Source: Melioribacteraceae bacterium
Lineage (GTDB): Bacteria > Bacteroidota > Ignavibacteria > Ignavibacteriales > Melioribacteraceae
NCBI GenBank assembly: GCA_022181065.1
Contig: BQMY01000082.1
Coordinates: 1 to 64,000 of the forward strand
Reading direction: 5' to 3'
DNA length: 64,000 bases
Below the pieces are notes generated by a model. It was given only the letters and a program-made list of their open reading frames with translations, had not been told where the DNA came from and ran no database searches. The stretch's first letter is position 1; every line of letters begins with the position of its first letter. Below, piece by piece: positions 8,729 to 18,302 of the stretch. The position numbers and the translations under genes are program-made.

Positions 8729-9768
8729 ATTTTTTGCGAATATTGTTTTTACCACTTGTACCTGTTTATGGTTTAGTTATACGTGCCCGAAATTTTATGT
8801 TCAATCGGGGTTACTATAAATCGGAGCAAGTTGGCGCGAAGGTAATTTCAATTGGTAACATCACGGTTGGCGGTTCAGGTAAAACACCTACTGTTCTATT
8901 TCTTACGGAACTACTTAAGAATATGGACAGAAAAGTTGGGGTGTTGAGCAGGGGCTACAGACGAAAAACTAAAGGATATCAACTTGTATCGCGCCATGAT
9001 GGCCCCGAGATGAAGGTTGAAGATTGCGGTGATGAAATATATCTTGTAGCGGATGAGCTGCGAGTGCCGGCGGCGGTGTCGGAAAGAAGAGTTGAAGGAG
9101 CGAGGAAGTTTCTCAAGGATGTTGAACTAGATACAATAGTGCTTGATGATGCTTTCCAGCACAGATGGATTAAGCGCGATTGCAATATTGTGATTTTTGA
9201 TCAGAGATTTCTGCAGAAAGTTGGGAAGCTTGAGCAGTTTATGCTTCCCTCGGGATTGATGCGTGAACCTTTCAGCGCCATCGAACGGGCTGATATTATT
9301 ATCATCAACAGCAAGTTCACCGAGAAAAAGGAAATTCCTGAAAAGCTGAAGCATCACTTTGAAGGTAAAGAAATCTTTTACGCCAGCTATGAAGCTACCG
9401 GATTTTATGATGTCAAAAGTCACCATTTTTATGATATCGACGATTTTAAGGGACAGAAGAGTCTGGTAGTTTGCGGTATAGCAAAACCATATTCATTCCT
9501 TAAAATTTTGGAAGAGCACCGCATAGATATAAGTAACAAAGAACTCTTTACTGATCATAAATTCTATACCGAGAAAGAGATTCAGGATATACGAAAGTTG
9601 TTTTACAGTTTTAACGCGCACTCGGTTTTAACAACTCAGAAAGACGCGGTAAAACTTACTCAGTACGCTAAAGAACTTGATGATATTGATATTTATTATT
9701 TGAAGATAGCACTAAAAATTGAAGAAGAAGAAAAGTTTATTAACAGAATAAAAGAAGTAATTACTTAA
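8722..9768 (+). CDS. lpxK: Tetraacyldisaccharide 4'-kinase LpxK
   Basis: An inner-membrane-associated P-loop kinase that phosphorylates the 4' position of the lipid A disaccharide. It has 348 residues. A hydrophobic N-terminal segment (FLRILFLPLVPVYGLVI) is followed by the family Walker A NITVGGSGKTPT, then VLSRGYRRK, DEIYLVADEL, VLDDAFQHR and IVIFDQRF, all characteristic of LpxK. The GTG start at 8722 overlaps the previous stop by seven bases. It ends the tightly packed lipid A run. A 30-base gap with its own GGAGG precedes ppdK. Confidence 0.95.
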   Translation: MLDFLRILFLPLVPVYGLVIRARNFMFNRGYYKSEQVGAKVISIGNITVGGSGKTPTVLFLTELLKNMDRKVGVLSRGYRRKTKGYQLVSRHDGPEMKVEDCGDEIYLVADELRVPAAVSERRVEGARKFLKDVELDTIVLDDAFQHRWIKRDCNIVIFDQRFLQKVGKLEQFMLPSGLMREPFSAIERADIIIINSKFTEKKEIPEKLKHHFEGKEIFYASYEATGFYDVKSHHFYDIDDFKGQKSLVVCGIAKPYSFLKILEEHRIDISNKELFTDHKFYTEKEIQDIRKLFYSFNAHSVLTTQKDAVKLTQYAKELDDIDIYYLKIALKIEEEEKFINRIKEVIT

Positions 9769-9798
9769 TAATTCCTAAAAATAATTGGAGGTTACAAT

Positions 9799-12519
9799 AT
9801 GTCAGCCCCTAAACACGTTTATTACTTTGGTGGAAAGGTTGCCGAAGGTAAAGCAGACATGAAAAATCTACTTGGCGGTAAAGGTGCGAACCTTGCAGAA
9901 ATGGTTCATATCGGAATACCTGTACCAGCCGGATTTACAATCACTACAGAAGTTTGTACTTACTATTATGATAATGGTAAAAAGTACCCTGCAGAACTTG
10001 AAGCCGAAGTTAACGAAGCAATGGCTAAAGTTGAAGCAGAAATGGGCGCGAAATTCGGTGACCCTGAAAATCCATTGTTGCTCTCGGTTCGTTCAGGTGC
10101 GCGCGCTTCAATGCCGGGTATGATGGATACTATCCTTAATCTTGGTTTGAATGACACTTCTGTTGAAGGACTTATCAAAAAAACAGGTAACGCAAGATTC
10201 GCATACGATTCATACAGAAGATTTGTTGCTATGTATGGTGATGTTGTTCTTGGTCTTCAGCCTGAAAGCAAACATGATGAAGATCCTTTTGAAGTAATTC
10301 TTGACAAAAAGAAAGAAGCTAACGGTATCACAAAAGATACTGATCTTACTGCTGATCATCTTAAAGAATTGGTCGCTGAATTTAAAGCAGCTATCAAAGC
10401 TAAAAAAGGTGTTGATTTCCCTGAAGATCCAAAAGAACAATTATGGGGCGCTATTACCGCTGTATTTGGTTCATGGCACAATGAAAGAGCAAATGTTTAC
10501 CGTAAATTGAACAACATTCCTGCAGAATGGGGAACAGCGGTTAACGTACAGTCGATGGTTTATGGTAACATGGGTGAAGATTCAGGTACCGGTGTTGCTT
10601 TTACACGTGACGCTGCCTCCGGTGAAAACATCTTCTATGGTGAGTATCTTTTCAACGCGCAGGGTGAAGACGTTGTTGCGGGAACAAGAACTCCTCATAA
10701 AATTGCAGAACTTGAAAAAGATGATCCTAAAATCTACAAAGAATTGATAGATATCCGTGACAATCTTGAGGCTCATTACAAAGATATGATGGATGTTGAG
10801 TTCACTATCCAGCAGGGTCGTTTGTGGATGTTGCAGTGCCGTGTTGGTAAAAGAACCGGTTTTGCTGCTATCAAAATCGCTGTTGATATGGTTCGCGAAG
10901 GTCTTATTTCAAAAGAAGAAGCATTGATGAGAATTGAACCTAATCAGTTGAATCAGCTTCTAAGACCAATATTTGACCTTAAAGAAAAAGCCTCGGCTGT
11001 TGATGGTGGTCAGTTACTCGCGAAAGGTTTGAACGCAGGTCCCGGTGCTGCATCAGGTCGTGTGGCGTTTAATGCTGAAGACGCTGCCGCGATGGCCGCG
11101 AAAGGTGAAAAAGTAATTCTTGTACGTATCGAAACATCTCCTGAAGATATCAAAGGTATGAACGCTTCAGAAGGTATTCTTACCCAGCGTGGCGGTATGA
11201 CATCACACGCGGCACTTGTTGCGCGTCAGATGGGTAAAGTTTGCGTTGCGGGTTGCGACAAACTTCAGATAAACTACAAAACCGGCGAAATGAAAGTTGA
11301 AGGTAAAGATATCGTTGTTAAGGAAGGCGATTATATCTCAATCGACGGTACAACCGGTGAAGTAATCAACGGTGAAATCAAAACTCAGCCTTCTGAAGTT
11401 ATTCAGGTACTTATCACCAAAGAGAAAAAAGCTGAAGATAGCGAAGTTTACCAGACATTCAAAGACCTTATGGACTGGGCCGGTGAAGTTAAAAAACTTG
11501 GTGTCCGCACAAACGCTGACCAGCCTGACCAATCTGCTAACGCGATTGCGTTTGGTGCTGAAGGTATTGGTCTTTGCCGTACAGAGCATATGTTCTTCGG
11601 TGGTGACAGAATCCTTGCTGTTCGTGAAATGATTCTTACAGATTCACTTGAAGGAAGAGAAAAAGCGCTTGCGAAACTTCTACCTCATCAGAGAGAAGAC
11701 TTCGCCGGTATCTTTGAAGTAATGGCAGGTCGTCCGGTTACTGTACGTACATTGGACCCTCCTCTACATGAATTCCTGCCTCATACTGATAAAGAACAAC
11801 AGGAAGTTGCTGAAGCATTGGGCATTGATGTTGCGAAAGTTAAAGAAAAAATGGAAAGTCTTGCTGAATTCAACCCGATGTTAGGTTTCAGAGGATGCCG
11901 TTTGGGTATCAGTTTCCCTGAAATTACAGCAATGCAGGCAAGAGCGATCTTTGAAGCCGCGGTTGAAGTAGCAAACAAAGGTATTGAAGTTCACCCTGAA
12001 ATTATGATCCCGCTTGTTGGTCATGTTAACGAGTTGAAACTTCAGGAAGCCATTGTTCGTGAAACAGCAGAAGCAGTATTTGCAGAAAAAGGTAAAAAAG
12101 TTGACTACCTGGTAGGTACGATGATTGAATTACCACGTGCCGCATTGACTGCAAATGAAATTGCTGAAGTAGCTGAATTCTTCAGCTTTGGTACAAACGA
12201 TCTTACACAGACCACATTCGGTCTTTCACGTGATGACGCGGGTAAATTCCTTCCGGCATATGTTGAGCAGGATATTCTCCCACGCGATCCATTTGAAAGC
12301 ATAGACGTAAATGGTGTTGGTCAATTGGTTGAAATTGGAACACAGAAAGGCCGCGCAACCCGTGATAACCTTAAAGTAGGTATCTGTGGTGAGCATGGTG
12401 GTGAACCTGAATCTGTTGAATTCTGCCACAGAACCGGTCTTAACTATGTGAGCTGTTCTCCGTTCCGTGTACCGATAGCAAGATTGGCAGCAGCAAGAGC
12501 GGCTTTGAAAGATAAATAA
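9799..12519 (+). CDS. ppdK: Pyruvate, phosphate dikinase
   Basis: Interconverts pyruvate + ATP + Pi with phosphoenolpyruvate + AMP + PPi in the cytosol, giving a reversible glycolysis/gluconeogenesis step. At 906 residues it is full length. Domains in order are the N-terminal ATP-grasp ([12 protein letters not shown], then [16 protein letters not shown]), the phosphohistidine domain with catalytic His470 in [12 protein letters not shown], and the PEP/pyruvate TIM barrel with [23 protein letters not shown] and Cys863 in GICGEHGGE. The ATG follows GGAGG at good spacing. Codon choice looks more even than in its neighbours, suggesting high expression. It probably forms its own transcription unit. 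Confidence 0.97.
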   Translation: MSAPKHVYYFGGKVAEGKADMKNLLGGKGANLAEMVHIGIPVPAGFTITTEVCTYYYDNGKKYPAELEAEVNEAMAKVEAEMGAKFGDPENPLLLSVRSGARASMPGMMDTILNLGLNDTSVEGLIKKTGNARFAYDSYRRFVAMYGDVVLGLQPESKHDEDPFEVILDKKKEANGITKDTDLTADHLKELVAEFKAAIKAKKGVDFPEDPKEQLWGAITAVFGSWHNERANVYRKLNNIPAEWGTAVNVQSMVYGNMGEDSGTGVAFTRDAASGENIFYGEYLFNAQGEDVVAGTRTPHKIAELEKDDPKIYKELIDIRDNLEAHYKDMMDVEFTIQQGRLWMLQCRVGKRTGFAAIKIAVDMVREGLISKEEALMRIEPNQLNQLLRPIFDLKEKASAVDGGQLLAKGLNAGPGAASGRVAFNAEDAAAMAAKGEKVILVRIETSPEDIKGMNASEGILTQRGGMTSHAALVARQMGKVCVAGCDKLQINYKTGEMKVEGKDIVVKEGDYISIDGTTGEVINGEIKTQPSEVIQVLITKEKKAEDSEVYQTFKDLMDWAGEVKKLGVRTNADQPDQSANAIAFGAEGIGLCRTEHMFFGGDRILAVREMILTDSLEGREKALAKLLPHQREDFAGIFEVMAGRPVTVRTLDPPLHEFLPHTDKEQQEVAEALGIDVAKVKEKMESLAEFNPMLGFRGCRLGISFPEITAMQARAIFEAAVEVANKGIEVHPEIMIPLVGHVNELKLQEAIVRETAEAVFAEKGKKVDYLVGTMIELPRAALTANEIAEVAEFFSFGTNDLTQTTFGLSRDDAGKFLPAYVEQDILPRDPFESIDVNGVGQLVEIGTQKGRATRDNLKVGICGEHGGEPESVEFCHRTGLNYVSCSPFRVPIARLAAARAALKDK

Positions 12520-12845
12520 TATTTCAAGTAGTGTGTTGATAAATTACGAATAGATTCCCACTTTTGCGGGAATGACAATTAAAATTGTGTCATACCCTTC
12601 GCCCCGGCGAATTGATTGGGTATCTCTTAAACGCAATATTCGGAATATATTCCGTATAAGACTTCGTAAACAACAATATAAATAATATTTATCTGTATGT
12701 AAGTTAGCCGGGCGGTATTAAGCTGCCCGGCACTTAATTGGAACTATTTTAGAACTTTTGAATCTAATATTTGTTCTGTAGGACTTGAAGATCATTTATT
12801 TGAATTATACAGATTAGAGAAGTATTAGATGAAGTAGGAGAAAGC
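12520..12845. other. Non-coding gap ppdK-queA with three short hairpins
   Basis: No convincing gene is present. It holds a hairpin ATTCCC/GGGAAT (12554-12573), then ATGACA/TGTCAT (12572-12593), and a GC-rich hairpin at 12701-12735. The first is followed by GAC, in the form of the short ATTCCC...GGGAATGAC hairpin repeats scattered in many bacterial genomes. Confidence 0.6.
12701..12735 (+). terminator. GC-rich hairpin after ppdK, possible terminator
   Basis: Arms GCCGGGC (12707-12713) and GCCCGGC (12725-12731) pair perfectly around an 11-base loop. AAGT and ACTT extend the stem across a two-base bulge. There is no T-run after it, so intrinsic termination would be weak. A repeat or processing site is the alternative. 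Confidence 0.4.
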
Positions 12846-13883
12846 ATGAAATTATCGGATTTCAAATACAATTTGCCCAAAACTTCAATCGCAAAATTTC
12901 CCGTTGAACCGAGAGACAGCGCAAAAATGATGGTTCTGGACAGAAGTACACAGGATATTGAGCACAAAGTATTTACCGACGTGATTGATTATATGAATGA
13001 AGGCGATGTATTGGTTCTGAACGATACGAAGGTGATGCAGGCAAGATTATACGGTTACAAGGAACGGACAAATGCCAAGATTGAAGTTTTTGTTTTGAGA
13101 GAATTGAACAAGAGTGAAAATATCTGGGATGTGATTGTTGACCCTGCGCGTAAGGTAAGAATTGGCAACCGTATCTATTTTACCGAGGACTTCTGGTGTG
13201 AAGTAATTGACAATACAACCTCGCGAGGTAGAACTGTCAGGTTTAATGATGAAATTGGTGATATATTCAAGGCAATTGAAAAGTTAGGCAATACTCCGCT
13301 TCCCCCCTATATTAAAAGAGAAGCAATTCCCGAAGATAAAGAAAACTACCAAACCGTGTATGCCCAGCATGACGGTTCTGTTGCGGCACCAACCGCAGGA
13401 TTACATTTTACAGATGAATTACTTGAGAAAGTAAAGGCAAAAGGTGTAAATATTGCGAGGATCACTCTTCATATTGGTCTGGGCACTTTTCGCGCGGTTG
13501 AAGTTGAAGATTTAACCAAACATAAAATGGATAGTGAATTTTATGAAATTGATCAGGCAGCCGCGGATACAATAAATAAAAGCCTGAATAAAAAGAAGAA
13601 TGTTTTTGTGGTTGGAACCAGCGCATGTCGTGCTCTCGAAAGCAGCGTTACAGCGGAAGGGTTCGCGAAACCATCATCCGGCTGGACAGACAAATTTATC
13701 TTTCCGCCATACGAATTTAAGATCACTAAAAAACTTATAACAAACTTTCATCAGCCCGAATCAACCTTGTTGATGTTGGTTGCAGCGTTTGCCGAGTACG
13801 ATTTTATGATGAAAAGTTACAAAAAAGCCATGAAGGATGATTACAAATTCCTCAGCTATGGCGACGCGATGTTAGTTATTTAA
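12846..13883 (+). CDS. queA: tRNA preQ1(34) S-adenosylmethionine ribosyltransferase-isomerase QueA
   Basis: Adds the cyclopentenediol precursor from S-adenosylmethionine to preQ1 at the tRNA wobble position, the penultimate step of queuosine synthesis. It has 345 residues, the normal length. Signatures are the N-terminal FKYNLPKTSIAKFPVEPRDSAKM, then DVLVLNDTKVMQARLYG, TPLPPYIKR, YQTVYAQHDGSVAAPTAGLHFT and the C-terminal NFHQPESTLLMLVAAF. AGGAG precedes the ATG. ispD starts one base after its stop, so the two are probably cotranscribed. Other queuosine genes are not in the window. Confidence 0.97.
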   Translation: MKLSDFKYNLPKTSIAKFPVEPRDSAKMMVLDRSTQDIEHKVFTDVIDYMNEGDVLVLNDTKVMQARLYGYKERTNAKIEVFVLRELNKSENIWDVIVDPARKVRIGNRIYFTEDFWCEVIDNTTSRGRTVRFNDEIGDIFKAIEKLGNTPLPPYIKREAIPEDKENYQTVYAQHDGSVAAPTAGLHFTDELLEKVKAKGVNIARITLHIGLGTFRAVEVEDLTKHKMDSEFYEIDQAAADTINKSLNKKKNVFVVGTSACRALESSVTAEGFAKPSSGWTDKFIFPPYEFKITKKLITNFHQPESTLLMLVAAFAEYDFMMKSYKKAMKDDYKFLSYGDAMLVI

Positions 13884-13884
13884 A

Positions 13885-14562
13885 ATGAAAGTTTACGCGA
13901 TAATTCCCTCTGGTGGTAAAGGTAAACGGCTCGGTTCCGATTTGCCGAAGCAATATCTGGAAGTACATGGAAAGAGTATTATTGCATATACACTTGAGGT
14001 GTTTCAAAAATGCGATTTAGTAGATGAAATCATAATTCCAGCAGAACCGGAATTTTTCGAACTGCTGGAAAAAATTAAAGATAAATACAATTTTGGCAAA
14101 CTTGTAAAAATTGTTTCGGGAGGAAAAGAAAGACAGGATTCTGTATATAATGCCCTGTCTTCTATTTCTGCCGCCCCTGACGACTTCGTAATTGTACATG
14201 ATGCCGCGCGTCCGCTACTACCTTTAAATACACTGAACTCGGGAATAGATGCGGCGATTAAAACCGGAAGTGTTGTGATAGCCGTCAAAGCCCGCGATAC
14301 ATTAATTAAAGGAAATCAAAAAGTTTTCGATTATGTAAGAAGGGATGAAATATATTATGCGCAAACCCCGCAGATTTTCAGATATGATATCTTGAGGGAT
14401 GCGATGGAACGTGCCCGAACAGAATCATTTACAGGTACTGATGAGTCGATGCTTGTAAAACGAGCAGGATACGAGGTTGAGATAATTGAGGGATCATCCT
14501 TTAATTTCAAGATTACAACTAAATCTGACTTCGAAATTTTTACTTTGATTTCCCGTTCTTAA
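13885..14562 (+). CDS. ispD: 2-C-methyl-D-erythritol 4-phosphate cytidylyltransferase IspD
   Basis: Transfers CMP from CTP to methylerythritol phosphate in the non-mevalonate isoprenoid pathway. It has 225 residues. The nucleotide-binding N-terminus is SGGKGKRLGSDLPKQYL, followed by VSGGKERQDSVYNAL, VIVHDAARPL and GTDESMLVKRAGYEV near the C-terminus, all family signatures. The ATG directly follows the queA stop. The presence of IspD indicates the MEP rather than the mevalonate route. No ispF is fused or adjacent. Confidence 0.95.
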   Translation: MKVYAIIPSGGKGKRLGSDLPKQYLEVHGKSIIAYTLEVFQKCDLVDEIIIPAEPEFFELLEKIKDKYNFGKLVKIVSGGKERQDSVYNALSSISAAPDDFVIVHDAARPLLPLNTLNSGIDAAIKTGSVVIAVKARDTLIKGNQKVFDYVRRDEIYYAQTPQIFRYDILRDAMERARTESFTGTDESMLVKRAGYEVEIIEGSSFNFKITTKSDFEIFTLISRS

Positions 14563-14618
14563 ATAATATATTATTAATTCCTTAGGAAGGATTTGTTTTA
14601 GATTTACAGGATTTGGAA

Positions 14619-15284
14619 ATGCTTAATTTTATTGTGATTGTTTTTCTTTCTTATCTTGTCGGTTCAATCCCCACAAGTATAATTATCAGTAAATTGGTAC
14701 GTGGAATAGATATCCGCGATCACGGCAGTGGTAATGCCGGTGGTTCAAATGTATTCAGGGTACTCGGATGGAAATTCGGTGTACTTACAATTTTACTTGA
14801 TGCTACCAAAGGCGCTATCGCGGTTGTCTTGATAGCAAGATTGTATCTTGGCAGTTTCCCTTTCGCGAATGCCACACCATTTGATGATTTTACCCTTGTT
14901 CAGATTATTGCGGGTATTGCGGCGGTGCTTGGTCACATTTGGACTGTTTTCGCCGGATTCAAGGGTGGAAAAGGTATTGCAACCGCGCTTGGTTTTTTAA
15001 TTACGATAATAACTGTGGATATGCTACTTGCGCTTGCTGTATTTATTGCGGTGGTATCATTCTCAAAATATATTTCGCTAGGTTCTATAACAGCCGCTTT
15101 GTCAATACCTGTGATAATGATCATTAGAGAAAATATCTTTCATGCTCATATTCAAAGCTATGGTACTATATTGCCATTTGCCATTGCTATCGCTGTTTTA
15201 GTTCTCTATACTCACAGAGCTAATGTGGTAAGATTGCTCAACGGTAACGAAAACCGTATTTCACTTTCCAGAACTAAGAAGTAA
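14619..15284 (+). CDS. plsY: Glycerol-3-phosphate acyltransferase PlsY
   Basis: An integral membrane enzyme that acylates glycerol-3-phosphate from acyl-phosphate, the first step of phospholipid synthesis. It has 221 residues with about five to seven hydrophobic spans. The three family loops are present: GSIPTSIIISK, DIRDHGSGNAGGSNVFRVLG and GFKGGKGIATALG. The ATG at 14619 has AGGA at the right distance. An in-frame TTG at 14613 lies too close to it. gpsA follows five bases after the stop, so substrate production (GpsA) and use (PlsY) are paired. Confidence 0.95.
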   Translation: MLNFIVIVFLSYLVGSIPTSIIISKLVRGIDIRDHGSGNAGGSNVFRVLGWKFGVLTILLDATKGAIAVVLIARLYLGSFPFANATPFDDFTLVQIIAGIAAVLGHIWTVFAGFKGGKGIATALGFLITIITVDMLLALAVFIAVVSFSKYISLGSITAALSIPVIMIIRENIFHAHIQSYGTILPFAIAIAVLVLYTHRANVVRLLNGNENRISLSRTKK

Positions 15285-15289
15285 ACTTA

Positions 15290-16288
15290 ATGCGTATATC
15301 AGTTTTAGGAGCCGGTGGCTGGGGTACTACCCTTGCCATCGTTTTGTATTTAAACGGACATCATGTAACACTTTGGGAATATCGTAAAGATTATGCCAAA
15401 GCTCTTCACAAAACCCGTTTTAATAAAACCTACTTGCCGGGAGTGTTGATTCCCGAACCAATAAAAGTTACTCATTCACTTCCGGAGGCTATCGAGAATA
15501 AACATATGATAGTTATGGCTGTTCCTACCCAGTTTATAAGAGGGGTAATGGAGCAGGTAAGAAAAATTGATTATGCCGATGCCACATTTGTGAGTGTTTC
15601 GAAAGGTATAGAAAAAGGTTCCCTTTATACCGTTACACAAATAATTAAAGATGAACTTGAAGGTATTGATGAATCTAATATAGGTGTTTTGTCTGGTCCG
15701 AGTCATGCGGAAGAAGTTAGCAAGAAAATTCCAACAGCTGTAGTTGCCGCCTCAAGTGATCCTAATACAACCGATCAGATACAAGCCGCGTTTATGACAT
15801 CATATTTCAGGGTGTATTCATCTGATGATGTTTTAGGTGTTGAACTGGGTGGTGCGCTAAAGAACGTTATGGCGATTGGTGCCGGAATGGTGGAAGGTGC
15901 CGGTTTTGGAGATAATACCAAAGCCCTCATCATGACCAGAGGTATAGCTGAAATTTCTCGCCTCGGTGTTGCTCTCGGAGCTAAAAAGGAAACCTTCTCC
16001 GGGTTATCTGGCATGGGTGATCTTGTCGTAACTTGTATGAGTAAACATAGTCGTAACCGCTTTGTCGGTGAACAGCTTGGTAAAGGTTTAACTCTTGAGC
16101 AGGTAATGAAAAATATGAAAATGGTCGCCGAAGGTGTTGAAACCTGCCGAGGTGTCGTAGCTCTGGCTGAAGAAGCCGATGTTGAAACTCCTATAGTTGA
16201 CGCGGTTTACCGTGTATTATATGAAAATCACGATCCTGTTAAAGCTACATATGAGCTGTTAACACGTGATATAGAAATGGAACATTAG
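15290..16288 (+). CDS. gpsA: Glycerol-3-phosphate dehydrogenase [NAD(P)+] GpsA
   Basis: Reduces dihydroxyacetone phosphate to sn-glycerol-3-phosphate for phospholipid synthesis in the cytosol. It has 332 residues. The N-terminal Rossmann motif is GAGGWGTTLA. SVSKGIEKGS and LSGPSHAEEV follow. The catalytic lysine is K191 in GGALKNVMAIGAG, with GDLVVTC and the TxSRNxxxG-type HSRNRFVG further on. It lies immediately downstream of plsY, a functional pair, and about 30 bases before rsgA. Confidence 0.96.
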   Translation: MRISVLGAGGWGTTLAIVLYLNGHHVTLWEYRKDYAKALHKTRFNKTYLPGVLIPEPIKVTHSLPEAIENKHMIVMAVPTQFIRGVMEQVRKIDYADATFVSVSKGIEKGSLYTVTQIIKDELEGIDESNIGVLSGPSHAEEVSKKIPTAVVAASSDPNTTDQIQAAFMTSYFRVYSSDDVLGVELGGALKNVMAIGAGMVEGAGFGDNTKALIMTRGIAEISRLGVALGAKKETFSGLSGMGDLVVTCMSKHSRNRFVGEQLGKGLTLEQVMKNMKMVAEGVETCRGVVALAEEADVETPIVDAVYRVLYENHDPVKATYELLTRDIEMEH

Positions 16289-16317
16289 AACTAACGCGAT
16301 TTTTTTGAGGGGGAATT

Positions 16318-17400
16318 ATGGAATCGCTGACAAAACTCGGGTTTGATCCCGATTTTTTTATTGGTAAAGAAGACATTGATGAAGGATTTTATCCTGCAAG
16401 AATTGTTACCGTTAACAAAAACAGTTATCAGATACATAACGGAAATGAGGTTCTCCGCGCAGAACTTTCCGGAAAAATGTTGTTTGAAGCGGAGGATGAA
16501 TTTGACTATCCCGCAGTTGGCGACTGGATAATTTATCAATCATTTGAAGGGAGCGATTTCCAACCAATATTTAAACTTTTGGAAAGAAAAACTCTTCTGA
16601 AAAGAAAAACCGCCGGTAAAAAAATATCTCACCAGCTTATTGCCTCAAATATCGATACGGCTTTTATCGTTATGGCGCTTGATAATAATTTTAAGGTCAA
16701 CAGACTTGAAAGGTACCTGGTATTAACATCAGGAGCGGGGATCACACCGGTTTTGCTTCTTACAAAATCTGACCTTATAAGTCAGGAAGAACTCGCTGAA
16801 AAAATTTGCGAAATAGAGGGGCGGGATAAAAATATTGAGGTAATACCTCTGAGTAACATATCCGGTGCCGGAGTGGAGCAAGTTAAAGAAAAAATTAAAT
16901 CCGGCGAGACTTACTGTCTGCTTGGTTCATCGGGTGTGGGAAAAACTTCATTGCTAAATAACCTTACTGAGGGAAAGTTTGCGGTAAAAGAAGTGCGTGA
17001 AGCAGATAGCAGGGGAAGACACACAACCACAAGACGTGAATTGATCATGTTGGAATCGGGTGGTATTATAATCGATACTCCGGGAATGCGAGAACTTGGA
17101 AATTTTGGAAGCGATGAGGGAATTGAACTTACTTTTGATGAAATAACAAATATATCAGAAAATTGCAAGTTCAGGGATTGTACTCATACCAATGAGGTTG
17201 GATGCGCAGTACTCGAAGCTGTGGAATCGGATGAGATTTCAAGAGCGAGGTACGAAAACTTCATGAAGCTCCGTAGAGAAGCGGCTCACTATGATACTTC
17301 CTATGTTGAAAAGCGCAAGAAGGATAAGGCAACAGGAAAGATGTACAAGTCGATTATGAATGTAAAGCTTAACCTAAAAGGAGAACGAAAGAAGAAGTAG
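16318..17400 (+). CDS. rsgA: Small ribosomal subunit biogenesis GTPase RsgA
   Basis: A circularly permuted GTPase that helps mature the 30S subunit. It has 360 residues. An N-terminal OB-fold is followed by the GTPase motifs in permuted order: G4 (LLTKSDL), then G1 (GSSGVGKTSLLNN, about residues 203-215), then G3 (DTPGMRELG), with the RGRHTTTRRE switch between. A C-terminal zinc site is formed by C283, C288, H290 and C296 (CKFRDCTHTNEVGC). GAGGGGG lies ahead of the ATG. The lysine-rich tail ends just before the hairpin-repeat cluster. Confidence 0.95.
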   Translation: MESLTKLGFDPDFFIGKEDIDEGFYPARIVTVNKNSYQIHNGNEVLRAELSGKMLFEAEDEFDYPAVGDWIIYQSFEGSDFQPIFKLLERKTLLKRKTAGKKISHQLIASNIDTAFIVMALDNNFKVNRLERYLVLTSGAGITPVLLLTKSDLISQEELAEKICEIEGRDKNIEVIPLSNISGAGVEQVKEKIKSGETYCLLGSSGVGKTSLLNNLTEGKFAVKEVREADSRGRHTTTRRELIMLESGGIIIDTPGMRELGNFGSDEGIELTFDEITNISENCKFRDCTHTNEVGCAVLEAVESDEISRARYENFMKLRREAAHYDTSYVEKRKKDKATGKMYKSIMNVKLNLKGERKKK

Positions 17401-17424
17401 TAGTTTAGTGGGTAAAACTTCTAG

Positions 17425-18020
17425 ACCCCACGACTGAAGTCATGGGTTAGCCTCGTAATTCTATATATTCGTTTCTATTTACCCATGGTTTCAACCATGG
17501 GTGTTTAAGATGATAGTGAATCTTACAACGGTTTTAACCGTTTACCCCAAATTGTGTTTTTCGAGAAAGCCAGTGTATTCTTCTAAATATGATTTTTTAC
17601 GGTGATGCTCCTCTTGTTTATTGATATATGTGATAATTTTGTCAATATTCGATTCTGAGACAGAAAATGCCGCATATCCCTTACTCCAGTTAAATTTGAA
17701 GTTTACCTCTTTGTTCACATAATTAGAGGAAGCGCCTTTTAATAATTTCACACACTCCTCAATGCTTTTATCTGTTGGCAAATCCAAAAGTATATGAACA
17801 TGATCAGAATTAACGAATAATGTTTTTACGAAGATATTATTATCTTTAGAGTAGCTCGACAAAAAATCGGAGAGTTTGTCTTTGAGTTCCGGTGATGTGA
17901 TTAGTTTTTCTCTTTTGTATGTACCCCAAATCAGGTGTATCCAAAGCTTGGAGTATGATCTTGTTGACATGTGCCCTCCCATATAGACGGTTAAAACCGT
18001 CGGGATTCTAATGATTGTTA
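17425..18020. mobile_element. Autonomous unit of the hairpin-repeat family, carrying a HUH transposase
   Basis: First of four head-to-tail repeat units. It begins with hairpin H1 (17427-17446, arms CCCACGACT/AGTCATGGG, one mismatch), then H2 (17481-17502, perfect 10-bp arms ACCCATGGTT/AACCATGGGT), then an H3-type hairpin (17527-17542, AACGGTT/AACCGTT), the transposase gene on the minus strand, and a second H3 (17986-18001, GACGGTT/AACCGTC) followed by GGGATTCTA. Subterminal hairpins around a single Y1 transposase gene are the layout of IS200-like elements and of RAYT/REP systems. The exact ends are not determined. Confidence 0.65.
17542..17970 (-). CDS. IS200/RAYT-like Y1 HUH transposase
   Basis: A single-domain Y1 transposase (PF01797 type) of 142 residues that nicks single-stranded DNA through a 5'-phosphotyrosine. 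The HUH pair is H57-V-H59 in NSDHVHILLDLP. The catalytic tyrosine is most likely Y115 in YINKQEEHH, which matches the YIxxQxxHH pattern of the family. WSKGYAAFSVS is another family block. The start was set at the ATG giving MSTRSYSK, which has GGGAGG just upstream; an upstream in-frame start would run through hairpin H3. Its stop codon touches the other H3. No tnpB or IscB partner is present, as in IS200 and RAYTs. It appears intact. Confidence 0.9.
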   Translation of the reverse strand: MSTRSYSKLWIHLIWGTYKREKLITSPELKDKLSDFLSSYSKDNNIFVKTLFVNSDHVHILLDLPTDKSIEECVKLLKGASSNYVNKEVNFKFNWSKGYAAFSVSESNIDKIITYINKQEEHHRKKSYLEEYTGFLEKHNLG

Positions 18021-18025
18021 TCTTA

Positions 18026-18157
18026 CACCCCACGACTGAAGTCATGGGTTAGCCTCGTAATTCTATGTCTTCTCGTTCCCATTAACCCATGGTTTCAACC
18101 ATGGGTGTTTAAGAGAATTTTTATATGGCGGTTAAAACCGTCAGGATTCTATCTTTT
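18026..18157. repeat. Transposase-less repeat unit 2 (MITE-like)
   Basis: Same order as unit 1 but without the gene: H1 at 18029-18048, H2 at 18085-18106, H3 at 18127-18142 (GGCGGTT/AACCGTC, one G-T pair), then AGGATTCTATC. It matches unit 1 as if the bases from about 17511 to 17980 had been deleted. The step from H1 to the next H1 is 138 bases. Confidence 0.85.
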
Positions 18158-18161
18158 TTTG

Positions 18162-18296
18162 TAAACCCCACGACTGAAGTCATGGGTTAGTCTCGTAATT
18201 CTATGTCTTCTCGTTCCCATTAACCCATGGTTTCAACCATGGGTGTTTAAGAGAATTTTTATATGGCGGTTAAAACCGTCAGGATTCTAACATTTT
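18162..18296. repeat. Transposase-less repeat unit 3 (MITE-like)
   Basis: H1 at 18167-18186, H2 at 18223-18244, H3 at 18265-18280, then AGGATTCTAAC. It differs from unit 2 at only a few positions (for example TTAGTCTCG instead of TTAGCCTCG), which implies a recent tandem duplication. Confidence 0.85.
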
Positions 18297-18302
18297 TTGT
18301 CA

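Noticed and set aside
17427-17502. Hairpins H1 and H2 as the terminator of rsgA
   Set aside because: Neither is followed by a T-run, and the same hairpins recur in units that do not follow a gene.
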